Source of the DNA: Paracoccus wurundjeri
GTDB taxonomy: Bacteria > Pseudomonadota > Alphaproteobacteria > Rhodobacterales > Rhodobacteraceae
DNA length: 64,000 bases
NCBI RefSeq assembly: GCF_030678915.1
Contig: NZ_JAUUTZ010000001.1
Coordinates: forward strand, 62,001-126,000
Direction of reading: 5' to 3'
This document shows, in pieces, positions 9,429 through 18,854 of this stretch. Position 1 is the first letter of the stretch, and each line of letters starts with the position of its first letter. The notes under the pieces were generated by a model. It was given only the letters and a program-made list of their open reading frames with translations. It was not told the origin of the DNA and made no database searches. The translations under genes were made by a program, and so were the position numbers.

Positions 9429-10142
9429 ATGACATTGATTTTTGCCTATCTCGCGGGCTTGCTGACGCTTATCAATCCCTGCGTATTGCCGGTTCTGCCC
9501 ATCGTCATCGGTTCGGCACTGGGACAACACCGGCTTGGCCCCGTGGCAATGGCCGCCGGGATGAGCGTTTCCTTCGTCATTCTGGGCCTGTTCGTCGCGG
9601 CTTTCGGCCAGGTGCTTGGCCTGACCGAGGAAAGGCTGAATATGATCGCGGCCATCGGCATGATGCTGTTCGGCGCGGCGTTGTTGTTGCCACAGGCAGG
9701 TGTCGTGTTCCAAACCGCGACCGCAGGGCTTGCCGCCCGCGCGGATGCCCGGATCGACCAGACCCGGAATCATGGCCTGATGGGACAGGTTTTGGGCGGC
9801 GCATTGCTTGGCGCCGCATGGAGCCCCTGTATCGGGCCGACACTTGGCGGGGCGATTGCCCTGGCCAGCAGTGGCGGGGGCCTGTTCCAGGCCGGGGCGA
9901 TCATGCTGGCATTTTCCTTCGGCGTTGCCACGCTGATCCTCGCGCTTGGATATGGCGCCCGCGATCTTCTGATGCGCAACCGCGCAAGGGCGCAGGCTTT
10001 GGCGATAAGGTCGCGGCCGGTCATCGGGATCATCTTCATCCTTGTCGGGATCGCCCTGATATCCGGGCTCGTTCAATATCTCGAATTTCTTGCCGTCCAG
10101 TATCTGCCGGTCTGGCTGCAGGATCTTTCTGTCTCGATCTGA
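9429..10142 (+). CDS. CcdA/DsbD-type transmembrane electron transporter
   Basis: A 237-residue membrane protein of the CcdA family, which moves reducing equivalents from cytoplasmic thioredoxin to periplasmic thioredoxin-like partners. The two redox cysteines are in NPCVLP (Cys18) and SPCIGP (about residue 134), in the first and fourth membrane helices as expected. About six helices are seen. An AAAGGAG ribosome site lies upstream. A periplasmic thioredoxin-like gene follows after 27 bases, so the two probably form a reductant relay. Partners could include CcmG, or a metal- or methionine sulfoxide-linked pathway. Confidence 0.88.
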   Translation: MTLIFAYLAGLLTLINPCVLPVLPIVIGSALGQHRLGPVAMAAGMSVSFVILGLFVAAFGQVLGLTEERLNMIAAIGMMLFGAALLLPQAGVVFQTATAGLAARADARIDQTRNHGLMGQVLGGALLGAAWSPCIGPTLGGAIALASSGGGLFQAGAIMLAFSFGVATLILALGYGARDLLMRNRARAQALAIRSRPVIGIIFILVGIALISGLVQYLEFLAVQYLPVWLQDLSVSI

Positions 10143-10169
10143 TTTTCAACCAAGGAAGGATTACCAATC

Positions 10170-10592
10170 ATGAAACGCCGAAATTTTCTGGCCGTCTGTA
10201 CGGCACTGACATTTGCGCTACCCCATGTCACGCTCGCGAATGAGATGCTTGAAAATGATTTTGTGACCTACAATCCCAAGGTGCTTGAGCAGGCTTTGGC
10301 AAATGGCGAGACTGTCTTCCTTGATTTCAAGGCAAGCTGGTGTACGACCTGTGCGGCGCAGGCAAGAGTGATCTCGGCTCTGCGCGAAGAGGATCCAGCT
10401 TATGACAAGGCCATGACTTTCATGCTGGCCGATTGGGATATGTGGAAAGACAAGCCTATCGTCAGCGAGATGAATATTCCGCGTCGCTCGACCCTTGTCG
10501 TGCTGCGCGGAGAAGAGGAACTGGGGCGCGTCGTGGCGGAAACATCCAAGGAAAAAATCCAGTCCCTGATGGATCTGGGGCTGAAGGGTTAA
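10170..10592 (+). CDS. Periplasmic thioredoxin-fold protein
   Basis: A 140-residue exported thioredoxin-like protein with a signal sequence (MKRRNFLAVCTALTFALPHV) and the active-site motif WCTTC (Cys58, Cys61). The domain resembles the C-terminal domain of DsbD. It sits right behind a CcdA-type transporter lacking its own thioredoxin domain, so the two together look like a split DsbD system. The AAGGAAGGA stretch upstream is a good ribosome site. The client protein is unknown. Confidence 0.83.
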   Translation: MKRRNFLAVCTALTFALPHVTLANEMLENDFVTYNPKVLEQALANGETVFLDFKASWCTTCAAQARVISALREEDPAYDKAMTFMLADWDMWKDKPIVSEMNIPRRSTLVVLRGEEELGRVVAETSKEKIQSLMDLGLKG

Positions 10593-10654
10593 GCCTTTCC
10601 GGGACGGAACCGGTATTCAATCCGACAAACGGGATCGGGATGTCGGACAGGATA

Positions 10655-11323
10655 TCAGAAAACCGAAAGGATCTCGCCAAGTGGCTTCTTGCGCTTGGCG
10701 ATTTCCGGAACAACCGCGTCATCCGCAGGCAGGCCGACAGGCAGGATCATCACCGGCTTTTCATTCACTGGCCGGCCGCATAATTCGTTCAGAAAGCGCA
10801 TCGGATTGGGTGTGTGGGTCAGCGTAACCAGCCCGGCGTGATGAACCGCGGCGATCAGCATTCCACAGGCGATACCCACGCTTTCAGGAACATAGTAATG
10901 TTTGCGCTTCTCTCCGTCGCTGAATCCGTAACGCTGTGCGAAAACCACGATCAACCAGGGCGCGATCGTCAGATGCGGCTTGTCCGGGCCGGTGCCGACC
11001 GGTTCCAGAGCGGCGAGCCACTCATCCCCGCCGCCTCCCGCGTAAAAAGCCTGTTCTTCCTCTTCCGCGGCCTTGCGGATACGGGCTTTCATCGCGGAAT
11101 CGCCGATGGCTACGAAATGCCACGGTTGCTGGTTTGCCCCGGAAGGCGCCGTTCCCGCAACCTCGATGCAGGTCTCGATCACCTCGCGCGAGACGGGCGT
11201 ATCTGCGAAATCCCGGACGCTGTGCCGTCGCCGCATGTAATCCCGGAATTCCCGCAGCTTCGCCAGCGACATATCCGGAGAAAGCTGTACCCGATCGGGC
11301 AAGGGAACGGGTTTGTAGGTCAT
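10655..11323 (-). CDS. Nitroreductase family flavoprotein
   Basis: A 222-residue FMN-dependent nitroreductase-fold protein. The RRRHSVRDFADTPV flavin-binding segment, the APSGANQQPWHFVAI motif and the C-terminal EKPVMILPVGLPA are typical, and resemble the iodotyrosine deiodinase-like branch more than NfsA/NfsB. The substrate is not predictable. A strong AAGGAGG site precedes the ATG at 11323. It lies 18 bases downstream of mbfA on the same strand, so it is probably cotranscribed with that iron-related gene. Confidence 0.85.
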   Translation of the reverse strand: MTYKPVPLPDRVQLSPDMSLAKLREFRDYMRRRHSVRDFADTPVSREVIETCIEVAGTAPSGANQQPWHFVAIGDSAMKARIRKAAEEEEQAFYAGGGGDEWLAALEPVGTGPDKPHLTIAPWLIVVFAQRYGFSDGEKRKHYYVPESVGIACGMLIAAVHHAGLVTLTHTPNPMRFLNELCGRPVNEKPVMILPVGLPADDAVVPEIAKRKKPLGEILSVF

Positions 11324-11341
11324 TTTTTCCTCCTTGCGGCG

Positions 11342-12316
11342 TCAACCTGCGCCAATCAATACTCCGGTTGCGAAGACCAGACCGCCGCCGACAACCACCT
11401 GAAGCGCGGCCCGCCAGAACGGGGTCTGCATCCAGCGATTCTGTATCCACGCGATCGCCCAAAGCTCGATAAAAACCACGATGCAGGCGATGATCGTGGC
11501 GGTCCAGAAATGCGGGATCAGATAGGGCAGGGCATGACCCAGCCCGCCAAGTGCCGTCATCACCCCCGAGGCAATGCCCCGGCGGATCGGTGATCCGCGC
11601 CCCGACACGATTCCGTCGTCCGAGGCGGCTTCGGTGAAGCCCATGCTTATCCCTGCACCCAGGCTGGCGGCCAGACCGACCAGAAATGTCGTCGACGTGT
11701 CCTGCGTGGCGAATGCCGTCGCGAAAATCGGCGCAAGCGTCGAAACGCTGCCATCCATCAATCCCGCCAGCCCCGGCTGAACCCATGTCAGCACGAAATT
11801 CCGATATGCGACCGCGCCTTCGTCTTCGCGTGCCTTGGGCGTCAGATGCTCATCGGCAAGTTCCTCGGCACGCTGTTCATGCCCGCGTTCCGCGGCGGCC
11901 AGATCGCCCAGCAGCTTGCGCGTGGCCGCATCGGTTGTGACCCGTGCTGCCTGAACATAGAATTCCGCCGCATCATGTTCCATCAATGCGGCCTCGCCCC
12001 GGATGGTTTCCAAGGACAGATTCTGCATCATCCATGCCGGACGACGGCTGTAATAGCCCGCCACATGCTCGCGCCGGATCACGGGAAGAGCTTCACCGAA
12101 ACGCTGCCGATAGGCATCGATCAGGATCCTGCGATGCTCATCTTCTTCCTCGCCCATACCGTCGAAAATCGCCGCTGTCGCAGGGTAATCTTCGCGCAGG
12201 AATTCGGCCCAGTTACGGTATATTCGCGCGTCATCCTCTTCGGATGAGATGGCAAGCGCCAGCACTTCGCGTTCGGTCAGGTCGGAAAATCTCTTTCGAT
12301 TGCTCAGCATCCGCAT
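11342..12316 (-). CDS. mbfA: MbfA-type membrane-bound ferritin (ferritin-like plus VIT1 domain)
   Basis: A two-domain protein of 324 residues. The N-terminal ~165 residues are rubrerythrin/ferritin-like with metal-ligand glutamates in [23 protein letters not shown] and [11 protein letters not shown]. The C-terminal half is a VIT1/CCC1-type membrane transporter domain starting around [15 protein letters not shown]. MbfA exports iron in Bradyrhizobium and Agrobacterium, protecting against iron and peroxide stress, and is controlled there by Irr. I could not identify a convincing Irr box upstream. The nitroreductase gene follows closely. Confidence 0.9.
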   Translation of the reverse strand: MRMLSNRKRFSDLTEREVLALAISSEEDDARIYRNWAEFLREDYPATAAIFDGMGEEEDEHRRILIDAYRQRFGEALPVIRREHVAGYYSRRPAWMMQNLSLETIRGEAALMEHDAAEFYVQAARVTTDAATRKLLGDLAAAERGHEQRAEELADEHLTPKAREDEGAVAYRNFVLTWVQPGLAGLMDGSVSTLAPIFATAFATQDTSTTFLVGLAASLGAGISMGFTEAASDDGIVSGRGSPIRRGIASGVMTALGGLGHALPYLIPHFWTATIIACIVVFIELWAIAWIQNRWMQTPFWRAALQVVVGGGLVFATGVLIGAG

Positions 12317-12374
12317 GGTATTCTTCTTTATACAGGGGCCTGTCTATCGCTGTAGAAGGATCAGACTGCAGGGG

Positions 12375-13067
12375 TCATCTGCGCTCTGGCAGCAATTGCT
12401 GCAACGGGCCGGCAAGCAGTAGCCAGATAGAGGTTAGCACAAGTCCCCAGTTCGCCCAGCTTGACGGATGGAAATCGACCCAGGCGGCGCGGGCAGCGAA
12501 GATCACCCAGAGAATCGCGACGGGCAATGAGACCATCCGCCAGCGTTCCGTCCTGACCGGGTGGATGAACTTGATATTGGTGAATGTGGCGATCGTCAGT
12601 GCGATCACGATCAGCATGATCACGGCCCAATGCGGTTTCACCGCGAAAAGGACCAGCACCACCATGTTCCAGCACCCGGGAAATCCCGCGAAAGAATTAT
12701 CATTCGTTTTCATGCGGGTATCAGCAAAATATACGACGCTGCCATAAACGATCACGATGATCGCGACCCATCCTGTCCAGCCCGAAAGCAAGCCGGACCG
12801 AAACAATGCGAAAGCCGGAATGAAGACATAGGTCAGGTAATCGATGATCAGATCCATCAACACGCCGTCATAATTGGCCCAGTTTGTCTTGACGTCGTAT
12901 CTGCGCGCCAGGGGGCCATCGATTCCGTCCACGGCGAAGGCGACGACCAGCCACAGAAACATCAGCGACCATTCGGATTGGGCTGCCGCCAGCATCGCCA
13001 GCATGGACAGCACCGCACCGGTTGCGGTCAGAAGATGTACCAACAAAGCCTTGTGACGTAGCTGCAT
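12375..13067 (-). CDS. pcs: Phosphatidylcholine synthase
   Basis: Membrane CDP-alcohol phosphotransferase that condenses CDP-diacylglycerol with choline, the one-step bacterial route to phosphatidylcholine. The signature DGIDGPLARRY (residues 47-57) with the downstream DLIIDYLTY aspartates forms the active site; the longer spacer between the two halves fits Pcs rather than PgsA or PssA. About eight hydrophobic helices, 230 residues, no truncation. Transcribed alone between mbfA and the SseB-like gene. Confidence 0.9.
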   Translation of the reverse strand: MQLRHKALLVHLLTATGAVLSMLAMLAAAQSEWSLMFLWLVVAFAVDGIDGPLARRYDVKTNWANYDGVLMDLIIDYLTYVFIPAFALFRSGLLSGWTGWVAIIVIVYGSVVYFADTRMKTNDNSFAGFPGCWNMVVLVLFAVKPHWAVIMLIVIALTIATFTNIKFIHPVRTERWRMVSLPVAILWVIFAARAAWVDFHPSSWANWGLVLTSIWLLLAGPLQQLLPERR

Positions 13068-13121
13068 TCGTCGTTTCTGGCAGGTTCGCGGTTGCCGCGC
13101 AACAGGCTTGTTCCGCGGTGA

Positions 13122-13859
13122 TCAGCGTAACCGCGGAGGAGCTTTCGGCTTTTCCGCAGATGGCGTTTCAGCAGGTTCAAGATTGAAGCGCAGGGCTGCT
13201 TGTGGCGGTCTGGTATCCGAGAAGCTGATATCAACCCCGCCGGGCTGCGAAGGCAGGAAGGAAAGCGCCTCTGCAAGCGCCTTGGCGATTGCGGGCTGAT
13301 GTTCGGTTGCGGCTCCGGCGATCAGCAGAATATGGCCGGAGGGGCCATTTTCACCCTCTATCCCGGCGAGTGCCGCTCCTGAAATGAGCCCGCTCATATC
13401 CGCGAACCGCATTGCCAAAGGCTCGGCCAATGCCTCGACGGTGGTCGGGGCGGCGGCGGTCAGACGCAGCCGCGCCTCGTCTGTTTCGGGCGTTGCCGCC
13501 AGGGCATCCGTCAGCCAGTGCAGCATCGCGGCATCAAGCAACATTTCCGAAGGAAAGCCCGGATTGACAAGCAGTCCCGCCTTTTCCTGCTGCAGCAACC
13601 CTGCCAGCACACGCCCCGGCATCGCGGCAAAAGAGACCGGCTTTCCGAAAAAGCCGGCCAACCGGTCTTCACCGTCGCAGGCCAGCGCGACCGGTCCCGA
13701 CTCCAGAGGGAATATCTGCAATTCGAGCCGATCCCCAGCGGGTTCGCGAGCCAACGCAACCGACAATTCGGTATCCGCCAACCGCGACAGTATTCTTGCC
13801 CGCTGCGGAGAGGCGGCGTCATGGAATGGCACCACCGCGAGTTCGTCAAGCGCGGTCAT
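13122..13859 (-). CDS. SseB-family protein
   Basis: A 245-residue soluble protein resembling the SseB N-terminal domain family (LAVVPFHDAASPQRARIL... then GLLVNPGFPSEMLLD), known from many Rhodobacterales; its role is unclear. The C-terminal part is less conserved and ends in a Pro/Lys-rich tail. The ATG at 13859 is chosen because the conserved domain begins there; an in-frame start at 13910 lies inside the bamE gene. It begins 7 bases after bamE ends, so the two are likely cotranscribed. Confidence 0.72.
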   Translation of the reverse strand: MTALDELAVVPFHDAASPQRARILSRLADTELSVALAREPAGDRLELQIFPLESGPVALACDGEDRLAGFFGKPVSFAAMPGRVLAGLLQQEKAGLLVNPGFPSEMLLDAAMLHWLTDALAATPETDEARLRLTAAAPTTVEALAEPLAMRFADMSGLISGAALAGIEGENGPSGHILLIAGAATEHQPAIAKALAEALSFLPSQPGGVDISFSDTRPPQAALRFNLEPAETPSAEKPKAPPRLR

Positions 13860-13866
13860 GCCGTCC

Positions 13867-14316
13867 CTAGTCGATGAAATCGCCGGCCTGGAAATTGCCC
13901 AGGTTGCCAAGGATTTGCCCGATCAGCGAGATTTCGGTCACGCTTGTATCGGTCACGCGACGTGACAATGTGACGACACGACCCTGCTCGAGTCCGAATC
14001 GTTCGACATTGCGGACGACACCTTGCTGATCGAAGGATATCGCCACGACCTCGCGGCTGACTTCCTGCGGTTTCTGGGGGCCGAAATGGCGCCAGCGCGA
14101 GCCGACATAGTACCAGCCCGACCCGGTCAGCAGCCCCTGTGCGGAAGGGCGTCCGATAAGCTGTGGCACCTGATCCATCGTGGTTTGGCCCACAACGACC
14201 TGCGCCAGGTCAATGTCAGGCGGAACAAATCCGTGATTGCGATAGACCGGGGAGCAGGCTGCAAGCCCGAGAATGGCCACTAGGCCCAGAATCAAAATCT
14301 GCCGGATGGCGGCCAT
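13867..14316 (-). CDS. bamE: Outer-membrane assembly lipoprotein BamE (SmpA/OmlA)
   Basis: Part of the BAM complex that inserts beta-barrel proteins in the outer membrane. The 149-residue precursor has a lipoprotein signal (MAAIRQILILGLVAILGL, lipobox LAAC) and a BamE core: YRNHGFVPPDIDLAQVVVGQ, then the TTMDQVPQLIGRPSAQG helix and the GSGWYYVGSRW strand. A farther upstream start at 14388 would place a polar leader before the signal, so the ATG at 14316 is used. Divergent from the DUF177 gene. Confidence 0.9.
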   Translation of the reverse strand: MAAIRQILILGLVAILGLAACSPVYRNHGFVPPDIDLAQVVVGQTTMDQVPQLIGRPSAQGLLTGSGWYYVGSRWRHFGPQKPQEVSREVVAISFDQQGVVRNVERFGLEQGRVVTLSRRVTDTSVTEISLIGQILGNLGNFQAGDFID

Positions 14317-14467
14317 GAATTCGGTTTCCCTTCGCTCGGACTGTTGACGCGGCCCGTCCGCCTTAGCAAACTCGTCACCGACGCTCAAGAATATCCATCA
14401 TCGTCCGACATCGCTGTTTCGTATCCTTGTGGATGCCGATCTGCCTGCCGGCCCCCAGAGGACCATT

Positions 14468-14998
14468 ATGACCGCCCCCGAATCTCATCCGCAACGTCTG
14501 CGCGTCGCGCATTTGAATCCTCGTGCCGCCACGCCTTTCATTCTGCGTCCAGACGAGGAAACCCGGGCCGCCATCGCAGAGGATCTGGGGCTTCTGCGGC
14601 TGACCAGGCTTGAATTTTCCGGGCATGTGCGGGCCGAGGGTGGCGAGGCATGGAGGCTGGAAGGGCAATTGTCGGCGCGGGTGGTTCAGCCATGCGTGAT
14701 CACCCTCAAGCCGGTGAAAACCGATCTTTCGCAGCCGGTGCAGCGCCATTATTCGCTGCATTTCCAATCACCTGAAGGTGAAGAGATCGAAATGCCGGAT
14801 GAGACGCAGGAACCATTGGGTCAGTTCATCGATCTGGCGGAAGTGATGATCGAGGAACTGACGCTGTCCTTGCCGGATTATCCGCGGGCGCCCGATGCGG
14901 AATTGCCGGCAGAGTCGAACGACGCCGAAGAACCCGAAACCCGCAGGCCATTCGCCGGTCTGGACAAACTGCTGAAAGGTGGCGGGAATCAGGAGTGA
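14468..14998 (+). CDS. DUF177 (YceD) family protein
   Basis: A 176-residue protein of the YceD/DUF177 family, typically encoded just before rpmF and linked to large ribosomal subunit or 23S rRNA biogenesis. The conserved cysteine appears in SARVVQPCVITLKPV, and the acidic region DETQEPLGQFIDLAEVMIEE is family-typical. The ATG at 14468 has AGAGGA upstream; an in-frame start at 14429 is less likely. It heads the rpmF-plsX-fabH cluster, a widespread proteobacterial arrangement. Confidence 0.87.
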   Translation: MTAPESHPQRLRVAHLNPRAATPFILRPDEETRAAIAEDLGLLRLTRLEFSGHVRAEGGEAWRLEGQLSARVVQPCVITLKPVKTDLSQPVQRHYSLHFQSPEGEEIEMPDETQEPLGQFIDLAEVMIEELTLSLPDYPRAPDAELPAESNDAEEPETRRPFAGLDKLLKGGGNQE

Positions 14999-15229
14999 CG
15001 GGATCGTCCTATCCGCGCCCTCCGGCGATGAAATCCTCTTGCGAAAGCGTGGGTTTCGCGCCACGATCCGGGCGCACGGCGGCGGATAGAACACATTTCC
15101 CGCTCAAGCACCGCTGCAAGGGCTTGCAGGCGCGCCCGTCATGGCGTATCTGCGCGGTTCATTTGCGAATTCAATACACATGGTGCGCTTGCCGCAAGGG
15201 CAGGGCACCCAGCTAACCGAGGTTGTGAC

Positions 15230-15436
15230 ATGGCTGTCCCTCAGAACCGCGTAACCCGTTCCAAGCGTAACATGCGCCGTGCGCATGATGCTCTGGTCGC
15301 GGGAAACCCGAATGAATGCTCGAATTGCGGCGAGTTGAAACGCCCGCATCATGTTTGCTCGTCTTGCGGTCACTATGGTGATCGCGAAGTGATCGCGCAG
15401 GCTGACGAAATCGATCTCGACGACGACGCGGCCTGA
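15230..15436 (+). CDS. rpmF: 50S ribosomal protein L32
   Basis: 68 residues with the L32 start [20 protein letters not shown] and a four-cysteine zinc knuckle ([17 protein letters not shown]). Position between the DUF177 gene and plsX is the classic arrangement. The 230-base gap before it may hold its own promoter. An acidic tail ([10 protein letters not shown]) is typical of alphaproteobacteria. Confidence 0.97.
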   Translation: MAVPQNRVTRSKRNMRRAHDALVAGNPNECSNCGELKRPHHVCSSCGHYGDREVIAQADEIDLDDDAA

Positions 15437-15458
15437 TCGGGGTCGGCTTCGCCATTTG

Positions 15459-16568
15459 ATGACTACCGAACCGAACACATCGGCACCATGCGCCTCTGGA
15501 GAAGGGGGAAGCGTGGTGATTTCGGTTGACGCCATGGGGGGTGATCGTGGCCCCTCGGTGGTTGTCGCCGGCATGGCTGAAAGCGCCATGAAGAATCCCG
15601 AGATACGGTTTGTCGTGCATGGCGACGAAAGCCAGCTTGGGCACCTGATCTCCCGGCGCAAGGAATTGGCCGGCCGCTGTGACATCCGTCATGCCGCAGG
15701 CGTGGTGACGATGGATGACAAGCCCAGTCAGATCGTGCGCAAGGGGAGTGACACCTCGATGTGGTCCGCCCTCGAATCGGTTCGCGCCGGAGAGGCGGGG
15801 GCCGCTGTGTCCTGTGGCAATACCGGGGCATTGATGGCGCTGTCGATGTTGCGGCTGCGGAAATTGCCGGGTGTGAACCGCCCGGCGATCGCCTGCCTGT
15901 GGCCGTCGAAGAATCCGGGCGGCTTCAATGTCATGCTGGATGTGGGCGCCGATATCCGTGCCGATGCATCTGATCTTCTGAAATATGCGTTGATGGGCGC
16001 ATCCTATGCCCGCAACGGGCTGGACATCCCCGATCCGCGAATCGGGCTTCTGAATGTCGGCACCGAAGAACATAAGGGTCGGGCTGAACTGAAACATGCC
16101 AACGACCTGATTGCCGCCGCTGCCGAGGCGGGGCATTTCCGCTATGTCGGTTTCGTCGAAGGGGGTGATCTTCCGTCCTCGCGCGTCGATGTTATCGTGA
16201 CCGATGGATTTACGGGCAATATCGCGCTCAAGACCGGTGAAGGCACGGCGAAACTGGTCGGTGAGTTTCTGCGCCAGGCGTTCGCCAATTCGATCCTGTC
16301 CAAATTCGCAGCGTTATTGGCGATGACTTCGCTCAAGCGTCTGCAGAAACGTATCGACCCGCGCCGCGTCAATGGCGGGATATTTCTTGGACTGAACGGC
16401 ACTGTCGTGAAGTCGCATGGCTCGGCCGATGCCACCGGCGTTTCCGCGGCGATCAAGCTGGCCTTTCAGTTGACCAAATCCGGCTTTCAGGACCGCTTGG
16501 CCGCCCGTGTCGCCCAAAGCGCCGCCACTCTGCCCTTGGGCACGGAATCAGGAGGAGCCACATCGTGA
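15459..16568 (+). CDS. plsX: Phosphate acyltransferase PlsX
   Basis: Makes acyl-phosphate from acyl-ACP for phospholipid synthesis. The hallmark VISVDAMGGDRGP lies near the N-terminus, and SCGNTGALMALSM plus VDVIVTDGFTGNIALKT further on confirm PlsX. The start is uncertain: ATG at 15459 gives 369 residues, while GTG codons at 15513/15516, preceded by AAGGGGGAAG, would start right at the conserved core. The stop overlaps the fabH start. Confidence 0.95.
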   Translation: MTTEPNTSAPCASGEGGSVVISVDAMGGDRGPSVVVAGMAESAMKNPEIRFVVHGDESQLGHLISRRKELAGRCDIRHAAGVVTMDDKPSQIVRKGSDTSMWSALESVRAGEAGAAVSCGNTGALMALSMLRLRKLPGVNRPAIACLWPSKNPGGFNVMLDVGADIRADASDLLKYALMGASYARNGLDIPDPRIGLLNVGTEEHKGRAELKHANDLIAAAAEAGHFRYVGFVEGGDLPSSRVDVIVTDGFTGNIALKTGEGTAKLVGEFLRQAFANSILSKFAALLAMTSLKRLQKRIDPRRVNGGIFLGLNGTVVKSHGSADATGVSAAIKLAFQLTKSGFQDRLAARVAQSAATLPLGTESGGATS

Positions 16569-17542
16569 CAACAAGGCGCGCGGTCGTTACCGGAACAGGC
16601 CATTATCTGCCCGAAAGAGTGGTCGAGAACAGCTGGTTCGAAGACAAGCTGGACACGTCCGACGAATGGATCCGCACCCGAACCGGCATCGAGCGGCGGC
16701 ATTTCGCGGCAGAAGGCGAGACCACCGGTGATCTGGGAATTCGTGCCGGCCGCGCGGCACTGGACAAGGCGGGATTGCGGCCGGACGATCTGGACGGGAT
16801 CGTGCTTGCGACCTCGACACCGGATCTCACCTTTCCGGCAGTGGCGACCATCGTGCAATCCGGACTGGGAATGACCCGAGGCTTTGCCTTTGATGTTCAG
16901 GCCGTCTGTGCCGGCTTCGTCTTTGCGCTTGCCAATGCCGACGCCCTGATCCGCTCGGGGCAGGCTGATCGGCTTCTGGTCATCGGCTCGGAAACATTTT
17001 CGCGGATCATGGACTGGAGCGATCGCAGCACCTGCGTGTTGTTCGGCGACGGTGCGGGCGCGGTCGTTCTGGAAGCGCAAGAGGGTAAAGGCGATAACAG
17101 CGATCGTGGCATCCTTGCCTGCGACATGAACAGTGACGGCCAGTATCGCGAATTGCTGTATGTCGATGGCGGCGTCTCGACGACCGGAACTGCCGGACAG
17201 TTGCGGATGCAGGGAAATCTGGTTTTCCGTCATGCGGTCGAAAAGCTGACCAGGACGGCGCATGCCGCTCTGGACAAGGCCAGTCTGGCCCCGGCGGATG
17301 TCGATTGGCTGGTCCCGCATCAGGCCAATCTGCGAATCATTTCGGCCACAGCGCAGAAAATGGGCTTGCCGATGGAAAAGGTTGTCCTGACTGTTGCGGA
17401 TCACGGCAACACCTCGGCCGCTTCGATCCCGCTTGCCCTGTCCGTTGCGAATGACGAGGGCCGGTTCAAACCCGGAGATCTTCTTGTGACCGAAGCCATC
17501 GGCGGCGGATTAAGCTGGGGATCCGCGATCCTTCGCTGGTAG
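16565..17542 (+). CDS. fabH: Beta-ketoacyl-ACP synthase III (FabH)
   Basis: Starts fatty acid synthesis by condensing acetyl-CoA with malonyl-ACP. The catalytic triad is visible: Cys115 in QAVCAGF, His252 in VPHQANLR and Asn282 in HGNTSAAS. 325 residues, full length. GTG start with a GGAGGAG ribosome site and 4-base overlap with plsX. In many Rhodobacteraceae ihfA follows fabH; here the next gene, an RluA-type enzyme, converges from the other strand. Confidence 0.97.
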   Translation: MTTRRAVVTGTGHYLPERVVENSWFEDKLDTSDEWIRTRTGIERRHFAAEGETTGDLGIRAGRAALDKAGLRPDDLDGIVLATSTPDLTFPAVATIVQSGLGMTRGFAFDVQAVCAGFVFALANADALIRSGQADRLLVIGSETFSRIMDWSDRSTCVLFGDGAGAVVLEAQEGKGDNSDRGILACDMNSDGQYRELLYVDGGVSTTGTAGQLRMQGNLVFRHAVEKLTRTAHAALDKASLAPADVDWLVPHQANLRIISATAQKMGLPMEKVVLTVADHGNTSAASIPLALSVANDEGRFKPGDLLVTEAIGGGLSWGSAILRW

Positions 17543-17583
17543 GGAACCCGCCCAGCGAATCGTGGGCCGGGAAACGCGGGGCG

Positions 17584-18231
17584 TCAGAACGGGGCGGGCA
17601 GGCTGAAACTTTGCTGCACGCCGCTATCGGGATGCCTGATGCGCAGGCCCTCGGCATGGAGCATCAGTCTTGAAAAATCCGCAGCTTCCCCCGTCGCGTA
17701 AAGCGGATCGCCAAGGATGGCATGTCCTGTCTCGGCCATATGCACCCGAAGCTGATGGCTGCGCCCGGTCAATGGAAATAACCGCACCCGGCTTTCATCA
17801 TCCGAAGCACGGATGACGCGCCAATCCGTCTGCGCGGGTCGTCCTTCGGCGTGATCGACCTTTTGCCGGGGCCGGTTGGGCCAGTCCACGATCAGCGGCA
17901 GATCGACCCGGCCGGTTTTCGGCTCCAGCCGCCCATATACGCGGGCGATATAGGTTTTCTTGACCTGCCTTTCCTCGAATTGCTTCGACAGGAAGCGCTG
18001 TGCATGCGGAGTCAGGCCAAAGATCATCACGCCGGATGTATCCAGATCCAGCCGGTGCACCAGCAGCACGGTCGGAAAGGCGCCGCGCAGCCGCTCGATC
18101 ATGCAGTCCGCTTTGTCGGGCCCCCGTCCCGGAACCGAAAGCAGGCCCGAGGGCTTTGCCACGACCAGAATTTCATGATCGGCATGGATCACCTCAGGCG
18201 GATCCGGGGGTGGCGCGTAAACCGAGATCAT
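17584..18231 (-). CDS. RluA-family pseudouridine synthase
   Basis: A 215-residue RNA pseudouridine synthase with the catalytic aspartate motif HRLDLDTSGVMIF. It has no S4 domain, resembling RluA, so tRNA or 23S rRNA position 32/746 is a plausible target, but this cannot be confirmed here. The GRSHQLRVHMAETGHAILGDPLY segment is the second family signature. It overlaps the LysE gene by 4 bases, the last gene of a four-gene minus-strand operon. Confidence 0.9.
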   Translation of the reverse strand: MISVYAPPPDPPEVIHADHEILVVAKPSGLLSVPGRGPDKADCMIERLRGAFPTVLLVHRLDLDTSGVMIFGLTPHAQRFLSKQFEERQVKKTYIARVYGRLEPKTGRVDLPLIVDWPNRPRQKVDHAEGRPAQTDWRVIRASDDESRVRLFPLTGRSHQLRVHMAETGHAILGDPLYATGEAADFSRLMLHAEGLRIRHPDSGVQQSFSLPAPF

Positions 18232-18854
18232 TTCGCCACAAGGCGCAGCGCCAGTCCGGCATACATGAATGCCGCGATCCGGTTAACCAGCCCAAGCCGC
18301 TTTCCGATCACCTGACCTGCAAACCCGCCGACGATACCGTAACCCATCGTGACGATGGTCCCCGTCACGATGAAGATTAGCCCAAGCCCCAGTATCTGCT
18401 GCCAGACCGGCCCCCAGGCGGGATTCGTAAACTGAGGCAGGAATGCCAGCAGGAACAGCACAGGCTTGGGATTCATCGCATTGGACAGAAACCCGCGGCG
18501 AATGATGTTCCAGGGTCGCACACTGCCTTTTGCCGAAGGATCTACAGGCCCTGCGGTCCAGCTTTTCCACGCAAGCCACAGAAGATAGGCGGCACCCACA
18601 TATTTGATTGCGGTCAGGATGCCGGGATGTGTGGCGACGATTGCCCCCAGCCCGACCGTCGCCATGGTCAGGTGCATCAATACGCCCAGACCAACCCCCA
18701 GACCGGCCAGTATTCCGGCCTTTGGTCCGCCCTGAATACCGCAGGCGCTGGCAAAGAACACGTCCTGACCCGGCGCGAAATTCAGCACCAGCCCACCCGC
18801 AATGAAGGTCATGAGCTGTGCCAGCGGAATATTGGCCAATGTTTCCCAGATCAT
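18228..18854 (-). CDS. LysE-family translocator
   Basis: A 208-residue membrane protein of the LysE/RhtB superfamily of amino acid exporters. Five to six hydrophobic segments; the N-terminal GGLVLNFAPGQDVFFASAC segment with its Asp and the central FLSNAMNPKPVLFLLAFLPQF motif are family-typical. The substrate (lysine, homoserine, threonine or other) is not predictable. It overlaps the GFA gene start and RluA by 4 bases each, so it is cotranslated in this operon. Confidence 0.9.
   Translation of the reverse strand: MIWETLANIPLAQLMTFIAGGLVLNFAPGQDVFFASACGIQGGPKAGILAGLGVGLGVLMHLTMATVGLGAIVATHPGILTAIKYVGAAYLLWLAWKSWTAGPVDPSAKGSVRPWNIIRRGFLSNAMNPKPVLFLLAFLPQFTNPAWGPVWQQILGLGLIFIVTGTIVTMGYGIVGGFAGQVIGKRLGLVNRIAAFMYAGLALRLVAK

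Noticed and set aside
12317-12374. Irr/iron box upstream of mbfA
   Set aside because: The AT-rich patches do not form the expected inverted motif.
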